Shown piece by piece: positions 1 through 5,689 of a stretch of 6,149 nt of DNA (position 1 is the first letter of the stretch; every line of letters begins with the position of its first letter). This DNA is from Oscillospiraceae bacterium (GTDB taxonomy: Bacteria > Bacillota > Clostridia > Oscillospirales > Ruminococcaceae): positions 1 to 6,149 of the forward strand of contig JAITFV010000071.1 of assembly GCA_031281115.1 (NCBI GenBank), in the 5' to 3' direction. The position numbers and the translations under genes were made by a program. The notes beneath the pieces were generated by a model, which saw nothing but the letters and a program-made list of their open reading frames with translations, made no database searches and was not told the DNA's origin.

Positions 1-554
1 AAACTGCCGCCGGTTCGCCGATTCCTGTGACTGTGAAAATTCGCACAGGCTGGGACGAGAGCAGTATTAACGTCGTCGAAACCGCGAAAATCTGTGAAGC
101 CGCCGGAGCCGGCGCGGTTACTGTTCATGCGCGAACACGTGAGCAGTTTTATAGCGGTGCTGCAGACTGGAGCAGAATCGCGGAAGTTAAAAAAGCGATT
201 AAAATCCCTGTAATCGGTAACGGCGATGTTACAAGTGCAGAAAAGTGCAGACAAATGTATGAGCAGACCGGCTGCGACTTGGTAATGATTGGCAGAGCGG
301 CTTGGGGCGCGCCGTGGATTTTCAGCTTGTGTGATGATGAAATCACCCTTGAAAAACGCCTTGAAATAATGACACGGCACATCGAACTTTTAATCAGCGA
401 TAAAGGCGAGCGGGTCGCGATGAAGCAGGCGCGCGCTCACGTTGCTAAATACTTACGGGGTCTGCGCGGAGCGGCGTTTTACCGCAATCTATGCGCAAGC
501 TTGAATACACAGGAAGATTTTTTGAATCTGATAGAAAAGATACGAAGTGGATAA
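1..554 (+). CDS. dusB: tRNA-dihydrouridine synthase, DusB-like (3' part, 5' end outside window)
   Basis: FMN-dependent enzyme that reduces specific uridines in the tRNA D-loop to dihydrouridine using NADPH. The gene runs in from the left edge; the first whole codon is at base 3 and the reading continues through PVTVKIRTGWD, so the GTG at 27 is an internal Val codon, not a start. Visible family motifs are the substrate/FMN-site lysine strand (VKIRTGWD), the His-containing VHARTREQFYSG, the phosphate-binding IPVIGNGDV, and MIGRAAWGAPWIF. These are followed by the helical C-terminal RNA-binding part, with KYLRGLRGAAFYR near the end. The N-terminal third of the TIM barrel, with the catalytic Cys, is missing only because the window is cut. 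It ends normally with TAA. The next gene begins 25 bases downstream, so they may be co-transcribed. Assignment to the Dus family is firm; the DusB (NifR3) subfamily is the likely but less certain choice. Confidence 0.93.
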   Translation, partial: TAAGSPIPVTVKIRTGWDESSINVVETAKICEAAGAGAVTVHARTREQFYSGAADWSRIAEVKKAIKIPVIGNGDVTSAEKCRQMYEQTGCDLVMIGRAAWGAPWIFSLCDDEITLEKRLEIMTRHIELLISDKGERVAMKQARAHVAKYLRGLRGAAFYRNLCASLNTQEDFLNLIEKIRSG

Positions 555-579
555 GTTTGAAAAAGGACTTAATGAAAAT

Positions 580-1488
580 ATGAAAAAAGCTAAAAGTTTA
601 ATGATAATTATAGTCATGATAAGTTTATTTTTTGTCGGCTGCGATGATAAAGAAGACGAAGAAATTATCCTTCCGGATTTAATCGAAGAAAACGAACCGG
701 AACCCACGCCTTTCCCGCTGTTTATCGGCGATATAGAGATTGAAAACAGCCCGGTGCGCATTGTCAGCCTTTCGCCGTCACTATCGGAAATTGTCCACGA
801 GCTGGGCTACGGGAGCAGACTGATAGGCAGAAGCAGTTACTGTGACTTCCCGCCTGTAGTTTTAGAAACTGCTGACATCGGAAGCGGAGCAAATCCCGAT
901 GTTGACAGAATCATTTCGCTCTCGCCGAATTTAGTGCTTACAACGATGCCTTTATCAGGTATGGATATGTTCCGCATGGAACAATCAGATATTAGAACGC
1001 TGACAATTCCCGCGAGCGCGAGCCTTGGCGATTTAAGAGATACTTACCGCGCTTTGGGTCTTGTATTTGAAGGGCTTTTCACCGGAATAGAAGCGGGAGA
1101 TAATGCTTTTTCGGGAATATCACAGGCTTGTGACAATACGCAGGTCGTAAACATCGGCAGATTTATTTATATTACAGGCGGCATGAAAGCCGCAACGGGT
1201 GACACTCTCGAAAGCTCGGTTTTCTCTTGTTTCGGCGTGAATGTAGCTGCAAGCTGTATAAATTACGACTTTGATTTTGAACTGCTGCTTGAAAACCAAC
1301 CCGATATAATTTTATTGAACGACATTTATGAAGCCGCCGACCTGCTTGAAGCAGAGTATTTCGCAGAGCTTGACGCGGTTATTGAGGGCAGAATAATTTT
1401 TATAGACAACTCGGCATTTGAACGTCCGTCGTCGCGGCTTGTGCCGCTGATAGAGCAGATGCTTATGGATTTTAGGGAGTACATATAG
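580..1488 (+). CDS. Lipoprotein substrate-binding protein, BtuF/FepB class (Peripl_BP_2)
   Basis: Probable extracellular, membrane-anchored solute-binding component of an ABC importer for a metal chelate (cobalamin, heme or siderophore); the ligand cannot be told from sequence. From the ATG at 580 the protein is 302 residues. It has a Lys-rich start, a hydrophobic stretch (about 7-19) and a lipobox ending FFVGC with Cys21, then an acidic, Pro-rich linker to about residue 50. The binding-protein fold begins at PVRIVSLSPSLSEIVHELG (58-76), continues through ISLSPNLVL, and includes a second-lobe YITGG...ATGDTL segment and QPDIILLND, all typical of class III binding proteins. A GTG at 547 in the same frame would overlap the dus gene, but it places 11 residues before the signal peptide, so 580 is preferred. 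AAGGA at 563-567 lies upstream, with rather long spacing. No permease or ATPase gene is adjacent. Confidence 0.85.
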   Translation: MKKAKSLMIIIVMISLFFVGCDDKEDEEIILPDLIEENEPEPTPFPLFIGDIEIENSPVRIVSLSPSLSEIVHELGYGSRLIGRSSYCDFPPVVLETADIGSGANPDVDRIISLSPNLVLTTMPLSGMDMFRMEQSDIRTLTIPASASLGDLRDTYRALGLVFEGLFTGIEAGDNAFSGISQACDNTQVVNIGRFIYITGGMKAATGDTLESSVFSCFGVNVAASCINYDFDFELLLENQPDIILLNDIYEAADLLEAEYFAELDAVIEGRIIFIDNSAFERPSSRLVPLIEQMLMDFREYI

Positions 1489-1521
1489 CGAAATTGTAAA
1501 AAACTCTCTTGCAGAAAAAAT

Positions 1522-1529
1522 AAGAAAGG
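1522..1529 (+). promoter_or_regulatory. Ribosome binding site of cdaA
   Basis: AAGAAAGG ends nine bases before the ATG at 1539. An ATG at 1531 is closer but out of frame, so the spacing supports 1539 as the start. Confidence 0.6.
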
Positions 1530-1538
1530 TATGTCATT

Positions 1539-2426
1539 ATGGCTGCTTATTTAAACGACATTTTAGACAATATAATAGGCATAATCAGAACAATGGGGAT
1601 TGTCGATATCCTTGATATCCTTTTGATGTCATACCTTGCATATAAATTATTGAAACTCATCCGCGAAACCAGAGCGGAACAGCTTCTGCGCGGAATTATA
1701 GCAATTGTGCTGATTCTGTTTATAGTGAGCCAATTTGAGCTTAGGGTTCTCGGATTTTTGAGCGAAACTTTCTTCAGTATAGGTCTCATGGCTGTAATCG
1801 TGATGTTTCAGCCGGAGCTTAGGCGTGTGTTCGAGAAGCTCGGACGGACTAAGGTCGTGCAGACTCTGACTTTCAATACCGCCGACCCGCGAACCGATAT
1901 GAGCGCGGCAATTGAGCAGATTGCAAGAGCGTGTGAAAAGCTTTCGCGCTCAGCGACAGGCGCGATTATTGTCATAGAGCGCCAAACAAAGCTCGGCGAA
2001 CAGGCAGACACCGGAACAGTGCTTAATGCTACCGCATCCGCTGAACTGCTCGGAAATATATTTTTCCCGAACTCGCCGCTGCATGATGGCGCAGTAATTA
2101 TAAGGGAAGGCGTGGTGCTCGCCGCAGGCTGCTTTCTGCCGAAACCGCAGAATGAAGAGTTTATTTCCAAAGACCTCGGGACCCGCCACAGAGCCGCAAT
2201 CGGTATGAGCGAAATCAGCGACGCGATTGTAATTGTTATTTCTGAGGAAACGGGAATAATTTCAACCGCGGAGAACGGCTACCTGAAGCGGGGATTAGAC
2301 CGTGCGAAACTTACTCAGATTTTAAATGAGAGAATACTTTCCGGCGCAGAAAACGGCAATGCGAAAATAAAGCAAAAGCGCGTAAAAAGACGGGAAAATA
2401 AACCGGCACAAGAATTGAAAGGCTGA
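1539..2426 (+). CDS. cdaA: Membrane diadenylate cyclase CdaA (DisA_N domain)
   Basis: Condenses two ATP molecules into cyclic di-AMP, the second messenger controlling potassium and osmolyte balance and cell-wall homeostasis in Firmicutes. The 295-residue product is close to the usual CdaA length (about 270-280), with a Lys/Arg-rich tail of some 25 residues. The N-terminus holds three hydrophobic segments (about 20-38, 50-66 and 69-92), followed by the QPELRR linker. The cyclase domain follows: GAIIVIER, FFPNSPLHDGA with the metal/catalytic DGA motif at 183-185, and GTRHRAAIG with the ATP-binding RHR motif at 216-218. The strand VIVISEETGIIS comes next. All key motifs are intact, so it should be active. 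The adjacent cdaR starts nine bases after its stop, the classic cdaA-cdaR operon. A 50-base gap separates it from the upstream lipoprotein gene, with no convincing promoter in it. Confidence 0.96.
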   Translation: MAAYLNDILDNIIGIIRTMGIVDILDILLMSYLAYKLLKLIRETRAEQLLRGIIAIVLILFIVSQFELRVLGFLSETFFSIGLMAVIVMFQPELRRVFEKLGRTKVVQTLTFNTADPRTDMSAAIEQIARACEKLSRSATGAIIVIERQTKLGEQADTGTVLNATASAELLGNIFFPNSPLHDGAVIIREGVVLAAGCFLPKPQNEEFISKDLGTRHRAAIGMSEISDAIVIVISEETGIISTAENGYLKRGLDRAKLTQILNERILSGAENGNAKIKQKRVKRRENKPAQELKG

Positions 2427-2435
2427 GAAGTTTTC

Positions 2436-3743
2436 ATGAAAAAGGTTTTCAAGAATTTTGCGTTATCATTAAAATCAAATATAAAAACGATTGTAACCGC
2501 GGTTATTTTATCCGTGGTGATTTGGTTTGCTATTTCGATTCAGATTTTCCCCGATGTTACCGAAACGATTACCGACATTCCGGTTGTAATAGTTCCGCCT
2601 GCTTATATGATTGAGAATAATTTGCAGCTTGCGGAGGATTATGAATTTACGGCAAACGTACAAATCCGCGGTAAACGCCGCGAAATCGGAAGGCTCGGCA
2701 ACAGTGACTTTTTGGCGGAACTTAACCTTTCCGGGGTAACGGAAGAGGGCGAGCATACCGTGGGAATTTTAATAACGACTAATTCTGACTTTGATTTTGA
2801 AATAAGCCCCACAAGTCAAACTGTGAGGATAAAAGTAGAAAGAATAGATTCGATAACCCTTGAAGTTGTGCCTAATACAATCCTGATAAGAAATCTTTTG
2901 GTTGAGGGAATGCAGATTGATGAAACCGGGGTTACTGTGAGCCCGGCAGAAGTCACCATAAGAGGCGAGAAAACTATAATCGACAGTGTTGCAAGAGCGG
3001 AAATCCATGTTCAGCACAACGAAGAAATTTTCTCGACATTTTCGATTCAAGGAGAGCTGAGGCTTTTTAACCGCGAAGGTGTTCTGATTGCGAATCCCGA
3101 TGTAATTTTTGATAATAATAATTTCATGGTAACTATTCCGGTTCATATGGTGAAAACCTTGGGACTAAATATGGTTGTTGTAGGTGCGCCGAGCAATTTC
3201 GATTTAAGCAGCTTAACCTCAAGAATGTCAATTACGCCGGGCGAGCTGACGCTTTCGTCACCTGACACTTCCATTGCTCACAGAAGCAGCTTTGATGTGG
3301 GTGAAATCCATCTTTCCGATATTGACATGCAGATGCTTAATAATCCGTTCCGTGATACAATCGCACCGAAACTACCCGAGGGATATAAGAATATTTCGGG
3401 TAATGCTTCATTTACGCTGGAATTTACAGGTGTATCGACTTACACGCAGCACAACTTCACTATTCCGCGGGATAATATCACGGTGCTGAACGAGCCGGAA
3501 GGTTTCGACATTGAAATATTGACGCGTGAGCTGACGGTTTCAGTAATCGGTCCGGCTTCATATGTTCAAGCAATTTCTTACAGTGATGTAATTGTCACTT
3601 TGAACCTGCTTAATTTCCCCGAAGTCACAGACAGTCTTATTGATTTAAGGTCGGTTCAATGCAGGCTAAGGGGTTCGCGGGTACCGGCTTGGGTCGTTGG
3701 GAACCCGCAGGTTGACGTAAGTTTTACACGTGTAGAAGAATAG
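2436..3743 (+). CDS. cdaR: YbbR-domain protein CdaR, regulator of CdaA
   Basis: Single-pass membrane protein with extracytoplasmic YbbR domains. In Bacillus, Listeria and relatives, CdaR binds CdaA and modulates c-di-AMP synthesis. The 435-residue product has a short basic N-terminus, one membrane segment at about 17-36 (TIVTAVILSVVIWFAISIQI), then beta-rich repeats. Four YbbR-like units can be discerned by eye at roughly 42-135, 136-235, 236-330 and 335-435. Each ends in a strand such as VRIKVERI, FMVTIPV, FTLEFTGV or VDVSFTRV; the conserved V-x-P-x-x-V-x-x-x-G pattern is clearest in VTVSPAEVTIRGEK. GAGAAG at 2425-2430, overlapping the cdaA stop, provides the ribosome binding site. In many Firmicutes glmM follows; here a ZapA-like gene follows after a 94-base gap. 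Family assignment is confident from both sequence and context. Confidence 0.92.
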   Translation: MKKVFKNFALSLKSNIKTIVTAVILSVVIWFAISIQIFPDVTETITDIPVVIVPPAYMIENNLQLAEDYEFTANVQIRGKRREIGRLGNSDFLAELNLSGVTEEGEHTVGILITTNSDFDFEISPTSQTVRIKVERIDSITLEVVPNTILIRNLLVEGMQIDETGVTVSPAEVTIRGEKTIIDSVARAEIHVQHNEEIFSTFSIQGELRLFNREGVLIANPDVIFDNNNFMVTIPVHMVKTLGLNMVVVGAPSNFDLSSLTSRMSITPGELTLSSPDTSIAHRSSFDVGEIHLSDIDMQMLNNPFRDTIAPKLPEGYKNISGNASFTLEFTGVSTYTQHNFTIPRDNITVLNEPEGFDIEILTRELTVSVIGPASYVQAISYSDVIVTLNLLNFPEVTDSLIDLRSVQCRLRGSRVPAWVVGNPQVDVSFTRVEE

Positions 3744-3820
3744 TAGGCTTCTTCGGCATAGGCGGCTGTGAAATCAAATCTGCTGAACCGGGAAAACGTT
3801 GTTTCGTAAATTATTAGCGC

Positions 3821-3828
3821 GGAAAGGA
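3821..3828 (+). promoter_or_regulatory. Ribosome binding site that fixes the zapA-like start
   Basis: GGAAAGGA lies nine bases before the ATG at 3838. A TTG at 3799 in the same frame has no such site, and an ATG at 3830 opens only a six-codon out-of-frame peptide. This makes 3838 the preferred start. Confidence 0.65.
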
Positions 3829-3837
3829 CATGGAAAA

Positions 3838-4659
3838 ATGGAAAAAATAAAGGTAACAATCTGCGAACGGGAATTTAATCTTGTAACAGACGATGCTCCC
3901 GATATTATAATAAAAGCGGCTGAAAAGGTTGAAGAAAAAATTCTTGAATTCAGCGAACTTAAAATTCGCTCGCAAGAAGAAATGCTTATGCTTGTCGCGC
4001 TCAACTTAACGAGCGAGGCAGAAAAAGATATGCTTGCCGTGAAACATGTAATAGGCGAGATGCACAGAAAGATTTCCGCGCTTGAAGAAGAAAAAGCATC
4101 AGGACAGCTTTCGCTTTCCGATGACCTTCAAAGTGTAACGCGTGAGCTTGAGCAAATCGCGCAAGTGCGTGACGAGGAAAACGAGCAGCTGCAAAAGAAG
4201 CTTGCCGGCTACGAAGAAGATATGGAAATACTCATGAAAGACCGTGAAGCCGAGCTTAAAGAATTGCGTGAGGGCTTCGAGAGCGCGCACAACGAAATGG
4301 AAAACATAGCGAATAATAAACATGAAGAGAACGAAATTCTACGTGTAAAAATTTTAGATTATGAAAAACAAATTGAAAACCTCATGAAGGAACGCGAAAT
4401 AGAGATTAAACGGCTTCACGACGGATTTGATGACGCGGCGAAGGAGATGGCAAACATCGCCGACGTAAAAGAAAATGAAAATAAAACACTCAGAAACACC
4501 TTAAATACTTACGAAACTACCTTTGATAATTACGTAAAACTGAAAGAAGAAGAAATCATAAAACTCCGCAAAGAATTAGACGAAATACGGCTCGAACACG
4601 AGTCTTTAAAAAGACAGTTCGATAAAAATGTCGGACAGCTTTCTCTTCGCCGGTTATAA
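3838..4659 (+). CDS. zapA: ZapA-like cell division protein with long repeated coiled-coil tail
   Basis: The first 90 or so residues match the ZapA family, small proteins that bundle FtsZ filaments and support the Z-ring. They begin MEKIKVTICEREFNLVTDD, followed by the amphipathic helix with AAEKVEEKILEF and the long helix with MLVALNLTSEAEK. Family members are usually 80-140 residues; this one has 273. Residues 91-273 form a highly charged predicted coiled coil made of three tandem 50-residue units (104-153, 154-203, 204-253), each opening with a [LM]-x-x-I-A motif and carrying a Tyr-Glu at the same offset. The protein ends in a basic GQLSLRRL. It has no membrane segment or signal and so should be cytoplasmic. 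The U32 gene starts 7 bases after its stop, an arrangement suggesting translational coupling. The ZapA head is reasonably clear; the role of the tail is unknown. Confidence 0.82.
   Translation: MEKIKVTICEREFNLVTDDAPDIIIKAAEKVEEKILEFSELKIRSQEEMLMLVALNLTSEAEKDMLAVKHVIGEMHRKISALEEEKASGQLSLSDDLQSVTRELEQIAQVRDEENEQLQKKLAGYEEDMEILMKDREAELKELREGFESAHNEMENIANNKHEENEILRVKILDYEKQIENLMKEREIEIKRLHDGFDDAAKEMANIADVKENENKTLRNTLNTYETTFDNYVKLKEEEIIKLRKELDEIRLEHESLKRQFDKNVGQLSLRRL
4147..4596 (+). repeat. Three in-frame 150-bp units encoding 50-residue coiled-coil repeats
   Basis: The units are 4147-4296, 4297-4446 and 4447-4596, with no gap between them. By hand alignment without indels, units 1 and 2 share 24 of 50 residues, and units 2 and 3 share 19 of 50. 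Shared anchors in all three are I-A at positions 4-5, E11-N12, L15, Y22-E23, K31, E34, E36 and L40. Units 1 and 2 also share a Gly-Phe near position 43-44 that unit 3 lacks. The DNA has diverged more than the protein, so the duplication is old. Confidence 0.85.
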
Positions 4660-4666
4660 AATAATT

Positions 4667-5689
4667 ATGATAGAAATACTTGCGCCGGCAGGCAGCCCCG
4701 AGAGTTTAAAAGTTGCAGCAGAAGCAGGCGCTGATGCTGTCTATCTCGGACTTCGCAGCTTCTCTGCGAGAAGAAACGCGAAAAACTTCACAGAGGATGA
4801 ATTACGCGAGGCGGCAAGAGTATGCCGCCTTTCGGGTATTAATACCGATTCCAATCAGAGATTGGAATCGGGGATGCCGCAGTCTACGGACTGCAGGCGC
4901 TGTCGCAACAGCGCAATCCCTGTTTCTGAACAAACAAAGTTTGTTCAGAAACAGTATAAGCTGTACCTTGCGCTTAACACGCTTATCTTTGACCGTGAGT
5001 TGCCGGAACTTCGCAGAACTGTGCAAACAGCCGCAGAAGCAGGCGCTGACGCATTTATAATTCAAGATTTGGCTGTCCTGCAGCTTGTAAAAGAAGTTGC
5101 GCCCGATGTTAAATATCACGCTTCCACTCAGATGACAATTACGTCTGTTTCCGGCGCGAAAGCTGCAAAAAAACTCGGTTTTTCCCGCGTGGTTTTAGCG
5201 CGTGAGCTGTCGCTTTCTGAAATAGCGGAAATCACCCGAAGCATAGATATAGAAACCGAGGTTTTCGTTCACGGCGCGCTCTGTACGAGCGTCAGCGGGC
5301 AGTGCCACATGAGCGCGTTTTTCGGCGGCTCGGATTCGGTGAGAAGCGCTAACCGCGGTCTTTGCGCGCAGCCGTGTCGCCTGAACTTCAAGGCGCATAA
5401 CGCTGATTATATTTTATCGCTTAAAGATTTATCAATTATTAAAAATATGAAAGAACTTGAAAAAGCAGGCGTGACTTCCGTAAAAATCGAAGGCAGAATG
5501 AAATCCCCCGAGTATGTAAGTGCGGCTGTCAAAGCGTGTGTAAAAGCGCGCAGAGGTGAGCAATACGATGAAAAAACCTTGCAGGCGATTTTCTCCCGCG
5601 GAGGTTTCACGGATGGGTATTTTACAGGCGAAACTTGCGCAATGCGCGGGCATCGCGCCGAAGAGAATAACAGAGGGAGACGAAAATGA
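4667..5689 (+). CDS. U32-family protein (peptidase U32 / TrhP-like), C-terminally short, with in-frame insertion
   Basis: U32 proteins were named as collagenase-like peptidases, but characterised members (RlhA, TrhP/YegQ, UbiU/V) are Fe-S proteins acting in RNA or quinone hydroxylation; which role applies here is not decidable. The preferred start at 4667 gives MIEILAPAGSPESLK, the usual family N-terminus, and 340 residues. No good ribosome binding site precedes it, so coupling to the preceding gene is likely. Motifs: GADAVYLG, FSARRNAKNFT, LYLALNTLIFDREL, ASTQMTITS, VVLARELSLSEI, and HGALC...SGQC...GLC...PCRL with Cys206, 213, 233 and 237 as candidate cluster ligands. KIEGRMKSPEYV and FSRGGFTDGYFTG follow. 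Residues 59-97 are a foreign 39-residue insertion. The protein stops soon after the GHRAEEN region, where characterised long members continue for one or more further domains. It overlaps ruvX by ATGA. Confidence 0.9.
   Translation: MIEILAPAGSPESLKVAAEAGADAVYLGLRSFSARRNAKNFTEDELREAARVCRLSGINTDSNQRLESGMPQSTDCRRCRNSAIPVSEQTKFVQKQYKLYLALNTLIFDRELPELRRTVQTAAEAGADAFIIQDLAVLQLVKEVAPDVKYHASTQMTITSVSGAKAAKKLGFSRVVLARELSLSEIAEITRSIDIETEVFVHGALCTSVSGQCHMSAFFGGSDSVRSANRGLCAQPCRLNFKAHNADYILSLKDLSIIKNMKELEKAGVTSVKIEGRMKSPEYVSAAVKACVKARRGEQYDEKTLQAIFSRGGFTDGYFTGETCAMRGHRAEENNRGRRK
4845..4871 (+). repeat. Perfect 12-bp stem-loop, left end of insertion
   Basis: CCGATTCCAATC (4845-4856), loop AGA, GATTGGAATCGG (4860-4871). 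The arms are exact reverse complements. It starts four bases inside the left junction. Confidence 0.95.
4871..4920 (+). repeat. Three-way-junction-like module in the middle of the insertion
   Basis: GGGAT (4871-4875) can pair with ATCCC (4916-4920), closing a region that holds two perfect hairpins. These are GCAGTC-TACG-GACTGC (4879-4894) and GCGCTGT-CGCA-ACAGCGC (4897-4914). The closing helix shares its end bases with the flanking hairpins, so all helices need not be fully formed at once. Pairing was read by eye; no folding energy was computed. Confidence 0.75.
4920..4954 (+). repeat. Perfect 16-bp stem-loop, right end of insertion
   Basis: CTGTTTCTGAACAAAC (4920-4935), loop AAA, GTTTGTTCAGAAACAG (4939-4954). 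This is the longest perfect inverted repeat noticed in the window. No T-tract follows, so it is not an intrinsic terminator. It ends three bases before the right junction. Confidence 0.95.

Larger units (their letters stand above)
4841..4957 (+). mobile_element. 117-bp hairpin-rich insertion inside the U32 gene (protein-coding palindromic element)
   Basis: Bases 4845-4954 consist almost entirely of perfect stem-loops, unlike anything else in the window. Deleting exactly 117 bp joins ATT to AAG and restores the family-like S-G-I-K-L-Y-L-A-L-N-T-L. The 39 inserted codons contain no stop and encode a polar stretch with a Cys-x-x-Cys. TAA flanks both sides (4840-4842 and 4957-4959), compatible with a 3-bp target duplication but also with chance. 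There is no transposase gene here, so if mobile it would depend on another element. It resembles Rickettsia palindromic elements in style; that comparison is by design, not by sequence match. The insertion itself is well supported; mobility is inferred. Confidence 0.72.

Noticed and set aside
547..579. GTG start at 547 for the lipoprotein gene
   Set aside because: It would add 11 charged residues before the signal peptide and overlap the dus gene; ATG 580 starts a proper lipoprotein signal.
1494..1523. Possible promoter before cdaA (TTGTAA, about 17 bases, then AAAATA/AAATAA)
   Set aside because: The -10 match is poor and would overlap the cdaA ribosome binding site, leaving almost no leader. 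The region is simply A-rich.
3733..3756. Hairpin GAAGAA...TTCTTC at the end of cdaR as a terminator
   Set aside because: The stem is only six A/T-rich base pairs with an eight-base loop and no T-tract; it overlaps the cdaR stop and is not convincing.
4628..4666. ATG at 4628 as the U32 start
   Set aside because: It lies inside the zapA-like gene, adds 13 residues not typical of the family, and lacks a ribosome binding site. ATG 4667 gives the canonical N-terminus.
4841..4957. Insertion as a tRNA gene, integron attC site or self-splicing intron
   Set aside because: No acceptor-stem/T-loop consensus, no attC core-site pair and no intron catalytic core are visible. The stems are also too short and separate for a group I or II intron.
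4920..4960. 16-bp hairpin as an intragenic intrinsic terminator
   Set aside because: It is A/T-rich and followed by TATAAG, not a run of T, and the U32 motifs continue downstream in the same frame.
4718..5049. 17-bp direct repeat GCAGAAGCAGGCGCTGA at 4718-4734 and 5033-5049
   Set aside because: Both copies encode Ala-Glu-Ala-Gly-Ala-Asp in U32, a recurring helix-strand turn in barrel proteins. Shared codon choice explains the identity, and the copies do not flank the insertion symmetrically.
4802..5119. Minus-strand open frame across the insertion, about 105 codons
   Set aside because: It is antiparallel to the U32 codons, has no recognisable domain, and extends well into conserved U32 sequence, so it is a shadow frame.
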